Source: Actinomycetota bacterium (GTDB taxonomy: Bacteria > Actinomycetota > Acidimicrobiia > IMCC26256 > VFJJ01). Taken from it: 64,000 nucleotides of DNA. Below the pieces are notes generated by a model. It worked only from the letters and a program-made list of their open reading frames with translations, made no database searches and was not told the origin of the DNA. Location: positions 1 through 64,000 of the forward strand of contig VFJJ01000051.1 of assembly GCA_009886115.1 (NCBI GenBank), read 5' to 3'. Each line of letters begins with the position of its first letter. The stretch's first letter is position 1. Position numbers and translations under genes: made by a program. Below are positions 57,641 to 64,000 of this stretch, piece by piece.

Positions 57641-58848
57641 CCGCCGAAGCCGCCCCCGCTTTCCCCGCCGCTGCTTCGGGGGTCCATCGCAGCATGCAGC
57701 CCGAGGCTGGCGTAGCGGGCGTCGAGCCGTCGCCCCACGTCGCCGTAGCGGCGCTCCTGGCTCTGCGGGGCATGGGCCGGACCCAGCTCCGGGCCATCCT
57801 CGACCGGTGGCCCGCTCCCGCTGACGCCCTGCGGGCCGTCCGCCGAGGCGATGCTGCCCGGTTCCTGGCGGCGCGCTCCACGCACCCGGTGGCTCACGTC
57901 GAGACCTGGCCCGAGCGGCTCGACCCCGCTGGTGTCGCCCGACGCCTGGCCGATCGCGGCACACGGGTCGTGCTGCGCAACGATCCCGAGTTCCCGTTCG
58001 AACCTGAGCTCGACGAGTGTCCCGCTGTGCTGCTCGCCGAGGGCGACCGACCCGATGCTCTCGAGCGGCCCCGGGTGGCCATCGTCGGGACGCGTGCGGC
58101 AACGCCGCACGGGCTCGCCGATGCCCGCGATCTGGCGATGTCCTTGGCCGCCTTGGGGATCACCATCGTGAGCGGGCTGGCGATCGGGATCGATGCCGCG
58201 GCCCACGAGGGCGCGCTGGCCGCGCCCGGGGGCACCACCATCGGCGTCGTAGCGACCGGGCTCGACGTGGTGTACCCGCGACGCCACGCTGCGCTCACAG
58301 CGGCGGTCCGCCAGCGCGGGCTCGTCATCAGCGAGCACTGGTTCGGCACCGCACCCGAACGGCATCGCTTCCCGGTCCGCAACCGGATCATCGCGGCGCT
58401 CGCCGATGTCGTCGTCATCGTCGAGGCCACCGCCAAGGGCGGGGCGCTCAACACCGCCGACTGGGCGAGCAAGTACCACCGCGACGTGCTCGTCCCGCCG
58501 GGCTCTCGTCGCAACCCCGCGGCCGAGGGCACGAACCGGCTGCTGCGAGAGTTCGCCACGCCTTTGCTCGAACCGGGCGACGTCTTGCAGGCCCTGTCGT
58601 TCAGCGCCGGCTACGGCCGTGGCGGAGCGACCGTCTGGAAAGGAGCCCCGTCGTGGCCGACAGCCCGGGCAATGCGCCCGAGCGAGCTCGCAATCGAGAT
58701 CCTCTCGGCCTTCGCCGGCGATCCCGCAACCATCGACCAGCTCGCCTCGCGCACCGGGCGCGAGCTGTCGGAGGTGACCCGAGCGGCCACCGAGCTCGAA
58801 GGGTTGGGCGCCGTCACTCGGCGGCGAGGCTTCCTGTGGCCGAGCTGA
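57637..58848 (+). CDS. dprA: DNA-processing protein DprA
   Basis: Loads RecA on incoming single-stranded DNA. The Rossmann-like core has VAIVGTRAATPHG, SGLAIGIDAAAHEGAL, FPVRNRIIAAL and EATAKGGALNTA; a C-terminal winged helix (about 335-400) follows a SAM-like N-terminus. The 403-residue length is normal. The ATG lies in an ATGA overlap with yifB. recA itself lies at the other end of the window. Confidence 0.95.
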   Translation: MTAEAAPAFPAAASGVHRSMQPEAGVAGVEPSPHVAVAALLALRGMGRTQLRAILDRWPAPADALRAVRRGDAARFLAARSTHPVAHVETWPERLDPAGVARRLADRGTRVVLRNDPEFPFEPELDECPAVLLAEGDRPDALERPRVAIVGTRAATPHGLADARDLAMSLAALGITIVSGLAIGIDAAAHEGALAAPGGTTIGVVATGLDVVYPRRHAALTAAVRQRGLVISEHWFGTAPERHRFPVRNRIIAALADVVVIVEATAKGGALNTADWASKYHRDVLVPPGSRRNPAAEGTNRLLREFATPLLEPGDVLQALSFSAGYGRGGATVWKGAPSWPTARAMRPSELAIEILSAFAGDPATIDQLASRTGRELSEVTRAATELEGLGAVTRRRGFLWPS

Positions 58849-58901
58849 ACCGCTGTGCGGTCATGGCAGCGACGAGCGGGCAGCCCGAGCGAGTCGAGGC
58901 C

Positions 58902-59213
58902 TCACCTCCGGCGGCGACGGAACGCCGACTCTCGATCCGTGCGCTCTCTGTCCCAGCATCGGGCGTGCCAATGCCGCCGGGCCGACGGATCTTCCTGGGG
59001 GACGACCACGACGTGGGCGAGACCGGCGACGATCTCATGGTCGCAGCCCGGGCACCGGTACACCTTCGTGGCCTGATGCCGTGCGATCGTCCTGATCTCG
59101 ATCGCACCCTCAGGATGCTCACCGGAGTCGAGCACGAGCGGGAGCTTCCGGGGGGCAGCCACGGGCGGCTCGGCGCGGGCGGCCTCGTGGGCGCGGCGGC
59201 TGCGGCGGGGCAC
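58902..59213 (-). CDS. small zinc-binding conserved actinobacterial protein
   Basis: A 103-residue protein with CPGCDHEI near residue 54 and HWHARCW near 82, a likely four-ligand zinc site (CxxC, then HxH/C). Basic ends flank it. It resembles a small actinobacterial family often annotated only as ATP/GTP-binding. The GTG at 59213 starts 10 bases after the stop of the 37-residue membrane protein gene, so they form a unit. It is convergent with dprA. Function is unknown. Confidence 0.75.
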   Translation of the reverse strand: MPRRSRRAHEAARAEPPVAAPRKLPLVLDSGEHPEGAIEIRTIARHQATKVYRCPGCDHEIVAGLAHVVVVPQEDPSARRHWHARCWDRERTDRESAFRRRRR

Positions 59214-59223
59214 GGGACGCTCG

Positions 59224-59337
59224 CTACCTGGGTACCAGGGCCCACATCACCAGGAGTATGGCCACGACGATCGACGCGCCGAGGAAGACGACATCGGTAC
59301 GGCGCTTCACTCGGCGGCGATGCGGGTTGTAGCCCAT
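59224..59337 (-). CDS. 37-residue single-pass membrane protein
   Basis: Small ORF beginning MGYNPHRRRVKRR, then a hydrophobic helix (VVFLGASIVVAILLVMWAL) and VPR. The basic-inside, helix-out layout suggests an N-in membrane peptide. The pattern (MGxNPH, basic stretch, single helix) resembles a small actinobacterial membrane protein family. TAGCCT lies six bases before the ATG at 59337, the same leaderless geometry as larger genes here, which supports real expression. It is upstream of the zinc protein gene. Function is unknown. Confidence 0.75.
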   Translation of the reverse strand: MGYNPHRRRVKRRTDVVFLGASIVVAILLVMWALVPR

Positions 59338-59343
59338 GTCCCC

Positions 59344-59349
59344 AGGCTA
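59344..59349 (-). promoter_or_regulatory. -10 element TAGCCT of the leaderless 37-residue ORF
   Basis: The minus strand reads TAGCCT, six bases (GGGGAC), then the ATG at 59337. Confidence 0.6.
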
Positions 59350-59420
59350 CCGAGACGCACCGGCGGGGACGGGACCCACCCGGGGCAGACGCCGCGACGT
59401 TCGCAAGGTAACAGCCGTGA

Positions 59421-59810
59421 TCAGAACGCGGCCTCGAAGACCTCGATCACGGGCTCGCCGTCGCGGGGCCACAGCACCGAGGCCACATCGAAGCGGACGT
59501 CCGACCATGACGCGGCCCGTTCCTCGAGCCAGGTCGCGGCCAACACCCGCAATCTATGCTGTTTGGCTCTCCCGACCGCCTCGACGGGGGCGCCAAAGGC
59601 CTCGCTGCGGCGGGTCTTGACCTCGCAGAACACCACGGTCCTGGCCTGTGAAAGCACGATGTCGAGTTCGCCGGCCCGCACCCGCCAGTTGCGTGCCAGC
59701 ACCTGGTAGCCGCGCTCCTCGTACCACCCGACCACCAGGCCCTCACCCGCAGCGCCCAGATCGATGCGCGAACGGTCGCCTGTCCCGGAACCATCGCCCC
59801 GACGCGTCAT
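59421..59810 (-). CDS. yraN: YraN/UPF0102 nuclease-like protein
   Basis: A 129-residue endonuclease-fold protein (Holliday-junction-resolvase-like). The motif GELDIVLSQARTVVFCEVKTRRS carries the E/D-xK pattern of the fold. AGGAG precedes the ATG at 59810. It is next to DUF2469, the conserved actinobacterial order. The role is unproven. Confidence 0.93.
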   Translation of the reverse strand: MTRRGDGSGTGDRSRIDLGAAGEGLVVGWYEERGYQVLARNWRVRAGELDIVLSQARTVVFCEVKTRRSEAFGAPVEAVGRAKQHRLRVLAATWLEERAASWSDVRFDVASVLWPRDGEPVIEVFEAAF

Positions 59811-59876
59811 CGCACGCTCCTCGCCGAAACGGAGGGCTCGACGCTCGACGCTCGGCGCTCGGCGCCGGCGGCGGGC

Positions 59877-60170
59877 TCAGAGCTCTTTGCCGACCAGCTC
59901 TTCGATGTTGACGTCGTTGAACGTCACGATGTGGACCGAGGAGACGAACCGGGCTGGACGGTACATGTCCCAGACCCAGGCGTCGGTGAGACGCACGTCG
60001 AAATAGACCCGACCGCCGATGTTCAACGGGTCGATCTGGACGCCGTTGGCGAGGTAGAACCGTCGCTCGGTCTCGACGACGTACCTGAACATCGGCAGGA
60101 CGTCGCGGTACTCCTTGTAGAGCTGGAGCTCGATCTCGGTCTCGTACCGCTCCAGGTCTTCAGCGCTCAT
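59877..60170 (-). CDS. DUF2469 protein
   Basis: A 97-residue conserved actinobacterial protein with clear family stretches (YETEIELQLYKEYRDV, FRYVVETERRFYLAN). There is no membrane segment. In most Actinobacteria it follows rnhB after lepB and rplS; here rplS is directly upstream, so lepB and rnhB are missing from this locus. TACAAT at 60239-60244 is its likely -10. Function is unknown. Confidence 0.93.
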   Translation of the reverse strand: MSAEDLERYETEIELQLYKEYRDVLPMFRYVVETERRFYLANGVQIDPLNIGGRVYFDVRLTDAWVWDMYRPARFVSSVHIVTFNDVNIEELVGKEL

Positions 60171-60238
60171 GAGTCATTGGTTCGTTCGCCTGCGGCTCGT
60201 TCACGGCGGATCGGCGTCGCCACGACGCTTCACCCACG

Positions 60239-60244
60239 ATTGTA
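60239..60244 (-). promoter_or_regulatory. -10 element TACAAT upstream of DUF2469-yraN
   Basis: The minus strand reads TACAAT, a near-ideal -10, about 69 bases before the DUF2469 ATG. No strong -35 is visible. A small CCGAGT/ACTCGG stem lies just upstream at 60257-60272. Confidence 0.45.
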
Positions 60245-60293
60245 CGGGCCCGGAATCCGAGTCGGAACTCGGTTCACGACGCCTTCCGGGCGA

Positions 60294-60638
60294 TCAGGTG
60301 CGCTTCTCTTTGATCTTGGCGGCTTTACCGATCCGGTCGCGCTGGTAGTACAGCTTGGCTCGGCGGACATCGCCCCGGGTCACGACCTCGATCTGCGCCA
60401 CGATCGGCGAGTGCACCGGGAAGGTCCGCTCGACGCCGACGCCGTAGCTCACCTTGCGCACCGTGAAGGTCTCGCGCACGCCGCCGCCCTGACGCCGGAT
60501 CACCGCACCCTGGAAGAGCTGGATGCGCTCCTTGTTGCCCTCGACCACTCGGACGTGCACCTTGAGGGTGTCGCCGGGGGCGAAGGACGGGATGTCGGAC
60601 CTGAGGTTGGCCCGGTCGACGAGGTCTGTGACGTTCAT
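60294..60638 (-). CDS. rplS: 50S ribosomal protein L19
   Basis: A 114-residue protein at the subunit interface. The family stretch [26 protein letters not shown] and the late RDIRR-like region are present. AGGAG precedes the ATG at 60638 at a slightly long distance. It is 50 bases after trmD. Confidence 0.97.
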   Translation of the reverse strand: MNVTDLVDRANLRSDIPSFAPGDTLKVHVRVVEGNKERIQLFQGAVIRRQGGGVRETFTVRKVSYGVGVERTFPVHSPIVAQIEVVTRGDVRRAKLYYQRDRIGKAAKIKEKRT

Positions 60639-60688
60639 GACGCAAGGACTCCTGGAACGGCGGGTGTGCGCGCGGCGGGGCGCTGAGT

Positions 60689-61420
60689 CTAGAGCGGCAG
60701 GTCGTCAGCCGGGAACTCGGCGAGGACGCGCAACTCGTCGGACGACAACTCCCGACCGGCCAGCAGGTCGGGGCGGCGCTGCAGCGTACGCCGCAGCGCC
60801 TCGGCGAGCCGCCATCGGGCGATGCGCTGGTGGTCGCCCGAGCGGAGGATCTCGGGGACCGCCCAGCCCCGGAACTCGGCCGGGCGGGTGTAGTGCGGGT
60901 ACTCGAGGAGGTCGGCGGTGAACGACTCCTCGCCCGCCGAGGTCTCATTCCCGAGGACGCCCGGAACGAGGCGGGCCACGGCCTCGATCACCACCACGGC
61001 GGCGGCCTCGCCACCGGCGAGCACGAACGATCCGATCGACAGGACGTCGTCGCACAGGTGCTCAGCGACACGCTCGTCGACACCTTCGTAACGGCCGCAG
61101 ATGAGCGAGAACCCGTCGAGGCCGGCGAGCTCCCGGGCCATGGCCTGATCGAAGATCCTTCCTCCTGCGCCGAGAAGCAGGAGCGGCCGCGGGGGCTCGA
61201 CGGCCTCGACGGCAGCGAAGAGCGGCTCAGCCATGAGCACCATGCCCGCTCCCCCGCCGAACGGGGTGTCGTCGACGGTGCGGTGACGGTCGGTCGTGGT
61301 GTCACGGGGATCGTGGAGCCGCAGGTCGAGGAGACCGCGCTCGCGTGCTCGGCCGAGGATCGACAACCCGATCGGTCCGGCCACGGAGTCGGGAAAGAGC
61401 GTGAACACGTCGATGCGCAC
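60689..61420 (-). CDS. trmD: tRNA (guanine(37)-N1)-methyltransferase TrmD
   Basis: Trefoil-knot SPOUT methyltransferase for G37, 243 residues. It opens [36 protein letters not shown] and [13 protein letters not shown] form the knot and SAM site. The start is GTG at 61420. It lies between rimM and rplS. Confidence 0.97.
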   Translation of the reverse strand: MRIDVFTLFPDSVAGPIGLSILGRARERGLLDLRLHDPRDTTTDRHRTVDDTPFGGGAGMVLMAEPLFAAVEAVEPPRPLLLLGAGGRIFDQAMARELAGLDGFSLICGRYEGVDERVAEHLCDDVLSIGSFVLAGGEAAAVVVIEAVARLVPGVLGNETSAGEESFTADLLEYPHYTRPAEFRGWAVPEILRSGDHQRIARWRLAEALRRTLQRRPDLLAGRELSSDELRVLAEFPADDLPL

Positions 61421-61443
61421 TGGGTCAGCCTCGACTCGCGGCG

Positions 61444-61935
61444 TTACCGGTAGAGATCGAGCAGACCGGCGGGTGGGTCGACGACGAGCCGCTCGCCCTC
61501 GCTCGAGGCCAGGAACACGATGGGGATCATGATCTGCCCGTCGATGACGAGGATCTCGTGAGCCGGGTTGTCGAGGACGTCGGTCACCCGGCCAAGAGGC
61601 TGACCGTCGATGTCGACCACCGTACGGCCGAAGAGCTCGTGCACCCAGACCTCGCCCTCATCGAGCGCGATGTCGAGGGGGTCACCGAGCAACATGAGTC
61701 CGCGAAGCGCCTCGGCCGGGGTGCGGTCGGACACGCCTTCGAACAGGACGAGCCGTCGTCCCTGGTGCTCGCGTGACGAGACCACCACGAACTCGCGATC
61801 ACCCGAGTAGAGCAGCGAGCCCGGCGCGAAGCGCTCTTCCCGGTTCGAGATCGCCTCGACGACAACCTCGCCGCGGAGCCCGTGAGCCTTGATGATGCGC
61901 CCGATCTCGAGCCGGCCCCGTTGGTCGGTGCTCAC
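61444..61935 (-). CDS. rimM: ribosome maturation factor RimM
   Basis: A 163-residue 16S processing factor that binds S19. It begins with GRIIKAHGLRGEVVV and has the C-terminal PRC-barrel (VHELFGRTVVDIDG, DVLDNPAHEILVI). The start is GTG at 61935 with no clear ribosome site, so translation may be coupled to khpA 12 bases upstream. Confidence 0.95.
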   Translation of the reverse strand: MSTDQRGRLEIGRIIKAHGLRGEVVVEAISNREERFAPGSLLYSGDREFVVVSSREHQGRRLVLFEGVSDRTPAEALRGLMLLGDPLDIALDEGEVWVHELFGRTVVDIDGQPLGRVTDVLDNPAHEILVIDGQIMIPIVFLASSEGERLVVDPPAGLLDLYR

Positions 61936-61947
61936 CAGGGAAGCGGC

Positions 61948-62250
61948 TCAGTCGACGATGTCGACAGAGACCTTGACACCGTCGTTGGTTGCCGCGGCGC
62001 GAACGATCTGACGGATCGCCTGAGCGACACGCCCGCGCTTGCCGATGACGCGGCCCATGTCGCCCTGGGCGACGGTGAGGCGCAGCGTGATCTCGCCGTC
62101 GCGCGAGTCGTCGACGACGACCTGCACGCCGTCGGGATCGTCGACGATGGCTCGGGTCAGGTACACGAGGGTGGCGTGGGCCGTGACGGCCGACAGCGGG
62201 GAGCGGTCGTCGGTGTCGTCGGTGAGGTCGTCGGTCGCGTCGTCGCTCAC
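61948..62250 (-). CDS. khpA: KH-domain RNA-binding protein KhpA
   Basis: A 100-residue protein with one KH domain; the GxxG loop is VIGKRGR. The N-terminus carries an Asp-rich extension of ~25 residues, longer than usual. It is thought to pair with KhpB/Jag. The GTG at 62250 overlaps the rpsP stop as GTGA. Confidence 0.93.
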   Translation of the reverse strand: MSDDATDDLTDDTDDRSPLSAVTAHATLVYLTRAIVDDPDGVQVVVDDSRDGEITLRLTVAQGDMGRVIGKRGRVAQAIRQIVRAAATNDGVKVSVDIVD

Positions 62251-62609
62251 GTTGCTGCCTTGGCGGTCGTGACGGTCTTGGGCGCCGCCGTGGGCTTCAC
62301 GGCCTTGACGGCCTTGACGGTCTTGATCGGCCTCGCCGGCTTGACCGGACGACTGTCCTGGTAGATGGCCCAGGCGCCGGAGATCTGGAGCAGCTTGACG
62401 ACCCGGTCGGTCGGCTGGGCGCCCTTGCGCAGCCACTCGAGCGCCTTGTCGTTGTCGATCTCGACGGTCGAAGGCTCGGTGCGGGGGTTGTACTTCCCGA
62501 TGATCTCGACGAAACGGCCGTCGCGTGGCGAGCGACCGTCGGCGATGACGACTCGGTACGTGGGCTGCTTGGTCTTGCCCATCCGCATCAGACGGATCTT
62601 CACGGCCAC
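62247..62609 (-). CDS. rpsP: 30S ribosomal protein S16
   Basis: A 120-residue protein opening [19 protein letters not shown]; the S16 core ends near residue 85, and a Lys/Ala/Val/Thr-rich tail follows. The start is GTG at 62609. The sequence GGAAACACCAGC just upstream also precedes the GTG of cdsA. Confidence 0.97.
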   Translation of the reverse strand: MAVKIRLMRMGKTKQPTYRVVIADGRSPRDGRFVEIIGKYNPRTEPSTVEIDNDKALEWLRKGAQPTDRVVKLLQISGAWAIYQDSRPVKPARPIKTVKAVKAVKPTAAPKTVTTAKAAT

Positions 62610-62659
62610 GGCTGGTGTTTCCCTTCTGTGGTGCTGGTTCAGTTCGGTTGCGAGCTCAC

Positions 62660-62683
62660 GATCGATGCTGGTTCAGATCGATC
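62660..62683. repeat. small inverted repeat in the ffh-rpsP spacer
   Basis: GATCGAT (62660-62666) and ATCGATC (62677-62683) flank a ten-base loop. The 11-mer TGCTGGTTCAG also occurs twice (62632-62642 and 62666-62676). Confidence 0.5.
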
Positions 62684-62704
62684 CGTACAGGCTCCGGAGC
62701 CTAC

Positions 62705-64000
62705 TCACCGGCGGGGCGAGCCGGGGAACCCGCCTCCGGGGAAGCCGCCCCCTCCTCCCCCGCCAGCGCCGAGTCCAGGGAGTCCCGGGAGCCCGGGCAT
62801 GCCCCGCCGCTTGCCGCCCGCCATGGCCCCCATCGATTTCATCATCTTCTGCATCTGCTGGAATTCCTTCAGCAGCTTGTTGACATCCTGGGTCTGGGTG
62901 CCACTGCCCTTGGCGATACGCAGCCGCCGGGATCCGTTGATCAGCTGGGGACTCCGGCGCTCGGCCGGCGTCATCGATCGGATGATCGCCTCGACCTTCT
63001 TGAGCTCGCCGTCGTTGATCTCGGCGTTGCGGGCCTCCTTGGGCAGACCCGGGATCATCTTGATGATCGACGACAGCGAGCCCATCTTCTTGACGGCTTG
63101 GAGCTGCTCCATGAAGTCCTCGAGCGTGAACTGGCCCTTGCGCAGCCGCTCCTCGGCCTTGGCCGCCTGCTCGACGTCGAAGACCTGCTCGGCCTTCTCG
63201 ATCATCGTGAGCATGTCGCCCATCCCGAGGATCCGCTGTGCGAGGCGGTCAGGGTGGAACGGCTCGAACTCGTCGAGCTTCTCGCCGGTGCCGGCGAAGA
63301 GGATCGGCCGGCCGATGACCTCCTTGACCGACAAGGCAGCGCCGCCGCGGGCGTCGCCGTCGATCTTGGTGAGGATCACGCCGTCGATGGGCACCGCAGC
63401 GTGGAAGGCCTCGGCCACGTTCACGGCTTCCTGGCCGGTCATGGCGTCGATCACGAGCAGCACGTTGTGCGGCTGCACCGCGTCGCGTACGGCGACGAGC
63501 TCGTTCATCAGCTCGGTGTCGATCTGCAAGCGCCCCGCGGTGTCGACGATGACGATGGGCTTGCCCAGGCGAGCGGCTTCCTCCATGCCCTTGCGGGCCA
63601 CGGTCACCGGGTCGGACGGTTCGGAGAAGACGGGGACGCCCACACGCTCACCGAGCACCCGGAGCTGCTGGACGGCCGCGGGACGCTGGAGGTCGGCGCC
63701 GACGAGGAGACAGTCGTGGCCCTGGCTCTTGAGCCACTTGGCGAGCTTGCCCGCCTGGGTCGTCTTGCCCGACCCCTGGAGCCCCGCCAGCAGGATGACC
63801 GTGGGCGGCTTGGGGCTCATGGTGAGCTTGCCGGTGGTGCCCCCGAGGGTCTCGACGAGCTCGTCGTGGACGATCTTGATGATCTGCTGCGCCGGCGTGA
63901 GCGACGTGTGGACCTTGGCGTCGATCGCTCGCTGCTCGACCCGGGTGACGAAGCGCTTGACGACCTGGAAGTTGACGTCGGCCTCGAGGAGGGCCAAGCG
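62705..64000 (-). CDS. ffh: signal recognition particle protein Ffh (5' end outside window)
   Basis: GTPase that targets nascent membrane and secreted proteins. The visible part starts inside the N domain (ALLEADVNFQVVK) and holds the G domain (GLQGSGKTT, DTAGRLQID, TKIDGDARGG) and the Met-rich M domain that binds SRP RNA and signal peptides. The end is a Gly/Pro/Phe/Met-rich tail. About 25 residues at the N-terminus lie beyond 64000; the TTG at 63997 is internal. It precedes rpsP. Confidence 0.97.
   Translation of the reverse strand, partial: RLALLEADVNFQVVKRFVTRVEQRAIDAKVHTSLTPAQQIIKIVHDELVETLGGTTGKLTMSPKPPTVILLAGLQGSGKTTQAGKLAKWLKSQGHDCLLVGADLQRPAAVQQLRVLGERVGVPVFSEPSDPVTVARKGMEEAARLGKPIVIVDTAGRLQIDTELMNELVAVRDAVQPHNVLLVIDAMTGQEAVNVAEAFHAAVPIDGVILTKIDGDARGGAALSVKEVIGRPILFAGTGEKLDEFEPFHPDRLAQRILGMGDMLTMIEKAEQVFDVEQAAKAEERLRKGQFTLEDFMEQLQAVKKMGSLSSIIKMIPGLPKEARNAEINDGELKKVEAIIRSMTPAERRSPQLINGSRRLRIAKGSGTQTQDVNKLLKEFQQMQKMMKSMGAMAGGKRRGMPGLPGLPGLGAGGGGGGGFPGGGFPGSPRR

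Noticed and set aside
3684-64000. Insertion sequences, transposases, prophage or defence genes
   Set aside because: Searched by eye for transposase, integrase other than the chromosomal Xer, toxin-antitoxin, restriction and Cas motifs; none was found.

Overview
This 64 kb window is a GC-rich chromosomal core segment of an actinobacterium. The gene order matches the conserved actinobacterial housekeeping neighbourhood: ffh-rpsP-khpA-rimM-trmD-rplS-DUF2469-yraN, dprA/yifB, xer-whiG-M23-rpsB-tsf-pyrH-frr-cdsA-dxr-rip-ispG, proS-rimP-nusA-ylxR-infB-rbfA-nrnA-truB-ribF-rpsO-pnp, and rnj-ftsK-rimO-pgsA-cinA-recA-miaB-miaA. A WhiG-type sigma factor, an F420-type LLM oxidoreductase, DUF2469 and the many GTG starts fit Actinobacteria. 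The unusual combination, including the missing recX, lepB and rnhB, suggests a deep lineage such as Acidimicrobiia; that placement is inference. There are no rRNA, tRNA, CRISPR or insertion sequences that I can see. No gap between genes exceeds 300 bases.

Layout: 0-5.9 kb tRNA modification (miaA, miaB), recA with LexA-type boxes, thpR, cinA. 5.9-14.2 kb pgsA, rimO, a small acidic protein, a PilZ-like fragment, ftsK, rnj and a zinc-ribbon membrane protein. 14.2-22.1 kb is the accessory part: one run of livF-livG-livH-livM-substrate-binding lipoprotein, then an HMG-CoA-synthase-like/DUF35 fusion and a thiolase. 22.1-37.6 kb dapB, an M16 peptidase and the RNA-decay/translation operon pnp to rimP. 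37.6-42.0 kb proS, plus two plus-strand genes (a methyltransferase and an exported PhoX-family protein). 42.0-51.3 kb MEP isoprenoid genes (ispG, dxr), a site-2 protease, cdsA, frr, pyrH, tsf, rpsB. 51.3-64 kb M23 peptidase, WhiG, a Xer recombinase, an LLM enzyme, yifB-dprA, small conserved proteins, and the rplS-to-ffh ribosome/SRP operon, which runs off the right edge.

Most genes lie on the minus strand and many are translationally coupled through ATGA, GTGA or TGATG overlaps. A recurring signal stands out: at least nine transcription-unit starts carry a TANNNT -10 hexamer 6-8 bases before the start codon with no room for a ribosome site, which indicates leaderless mRNAs. Other points of interest are a RibF whose riboflavin kinase domain looks degenerate, the thiolase/HMG-CoA-synthase-like/DUF35 pair in an organism that makes isoprenoids by the MEP route, a 47-base perfect palindrome, an inverted repeat beside a G-quadruplex tract, a ten-copy decamer tandem repeat, and a hairpin-T-tract placed inside the predicted leader of the rimP-nusA operon.
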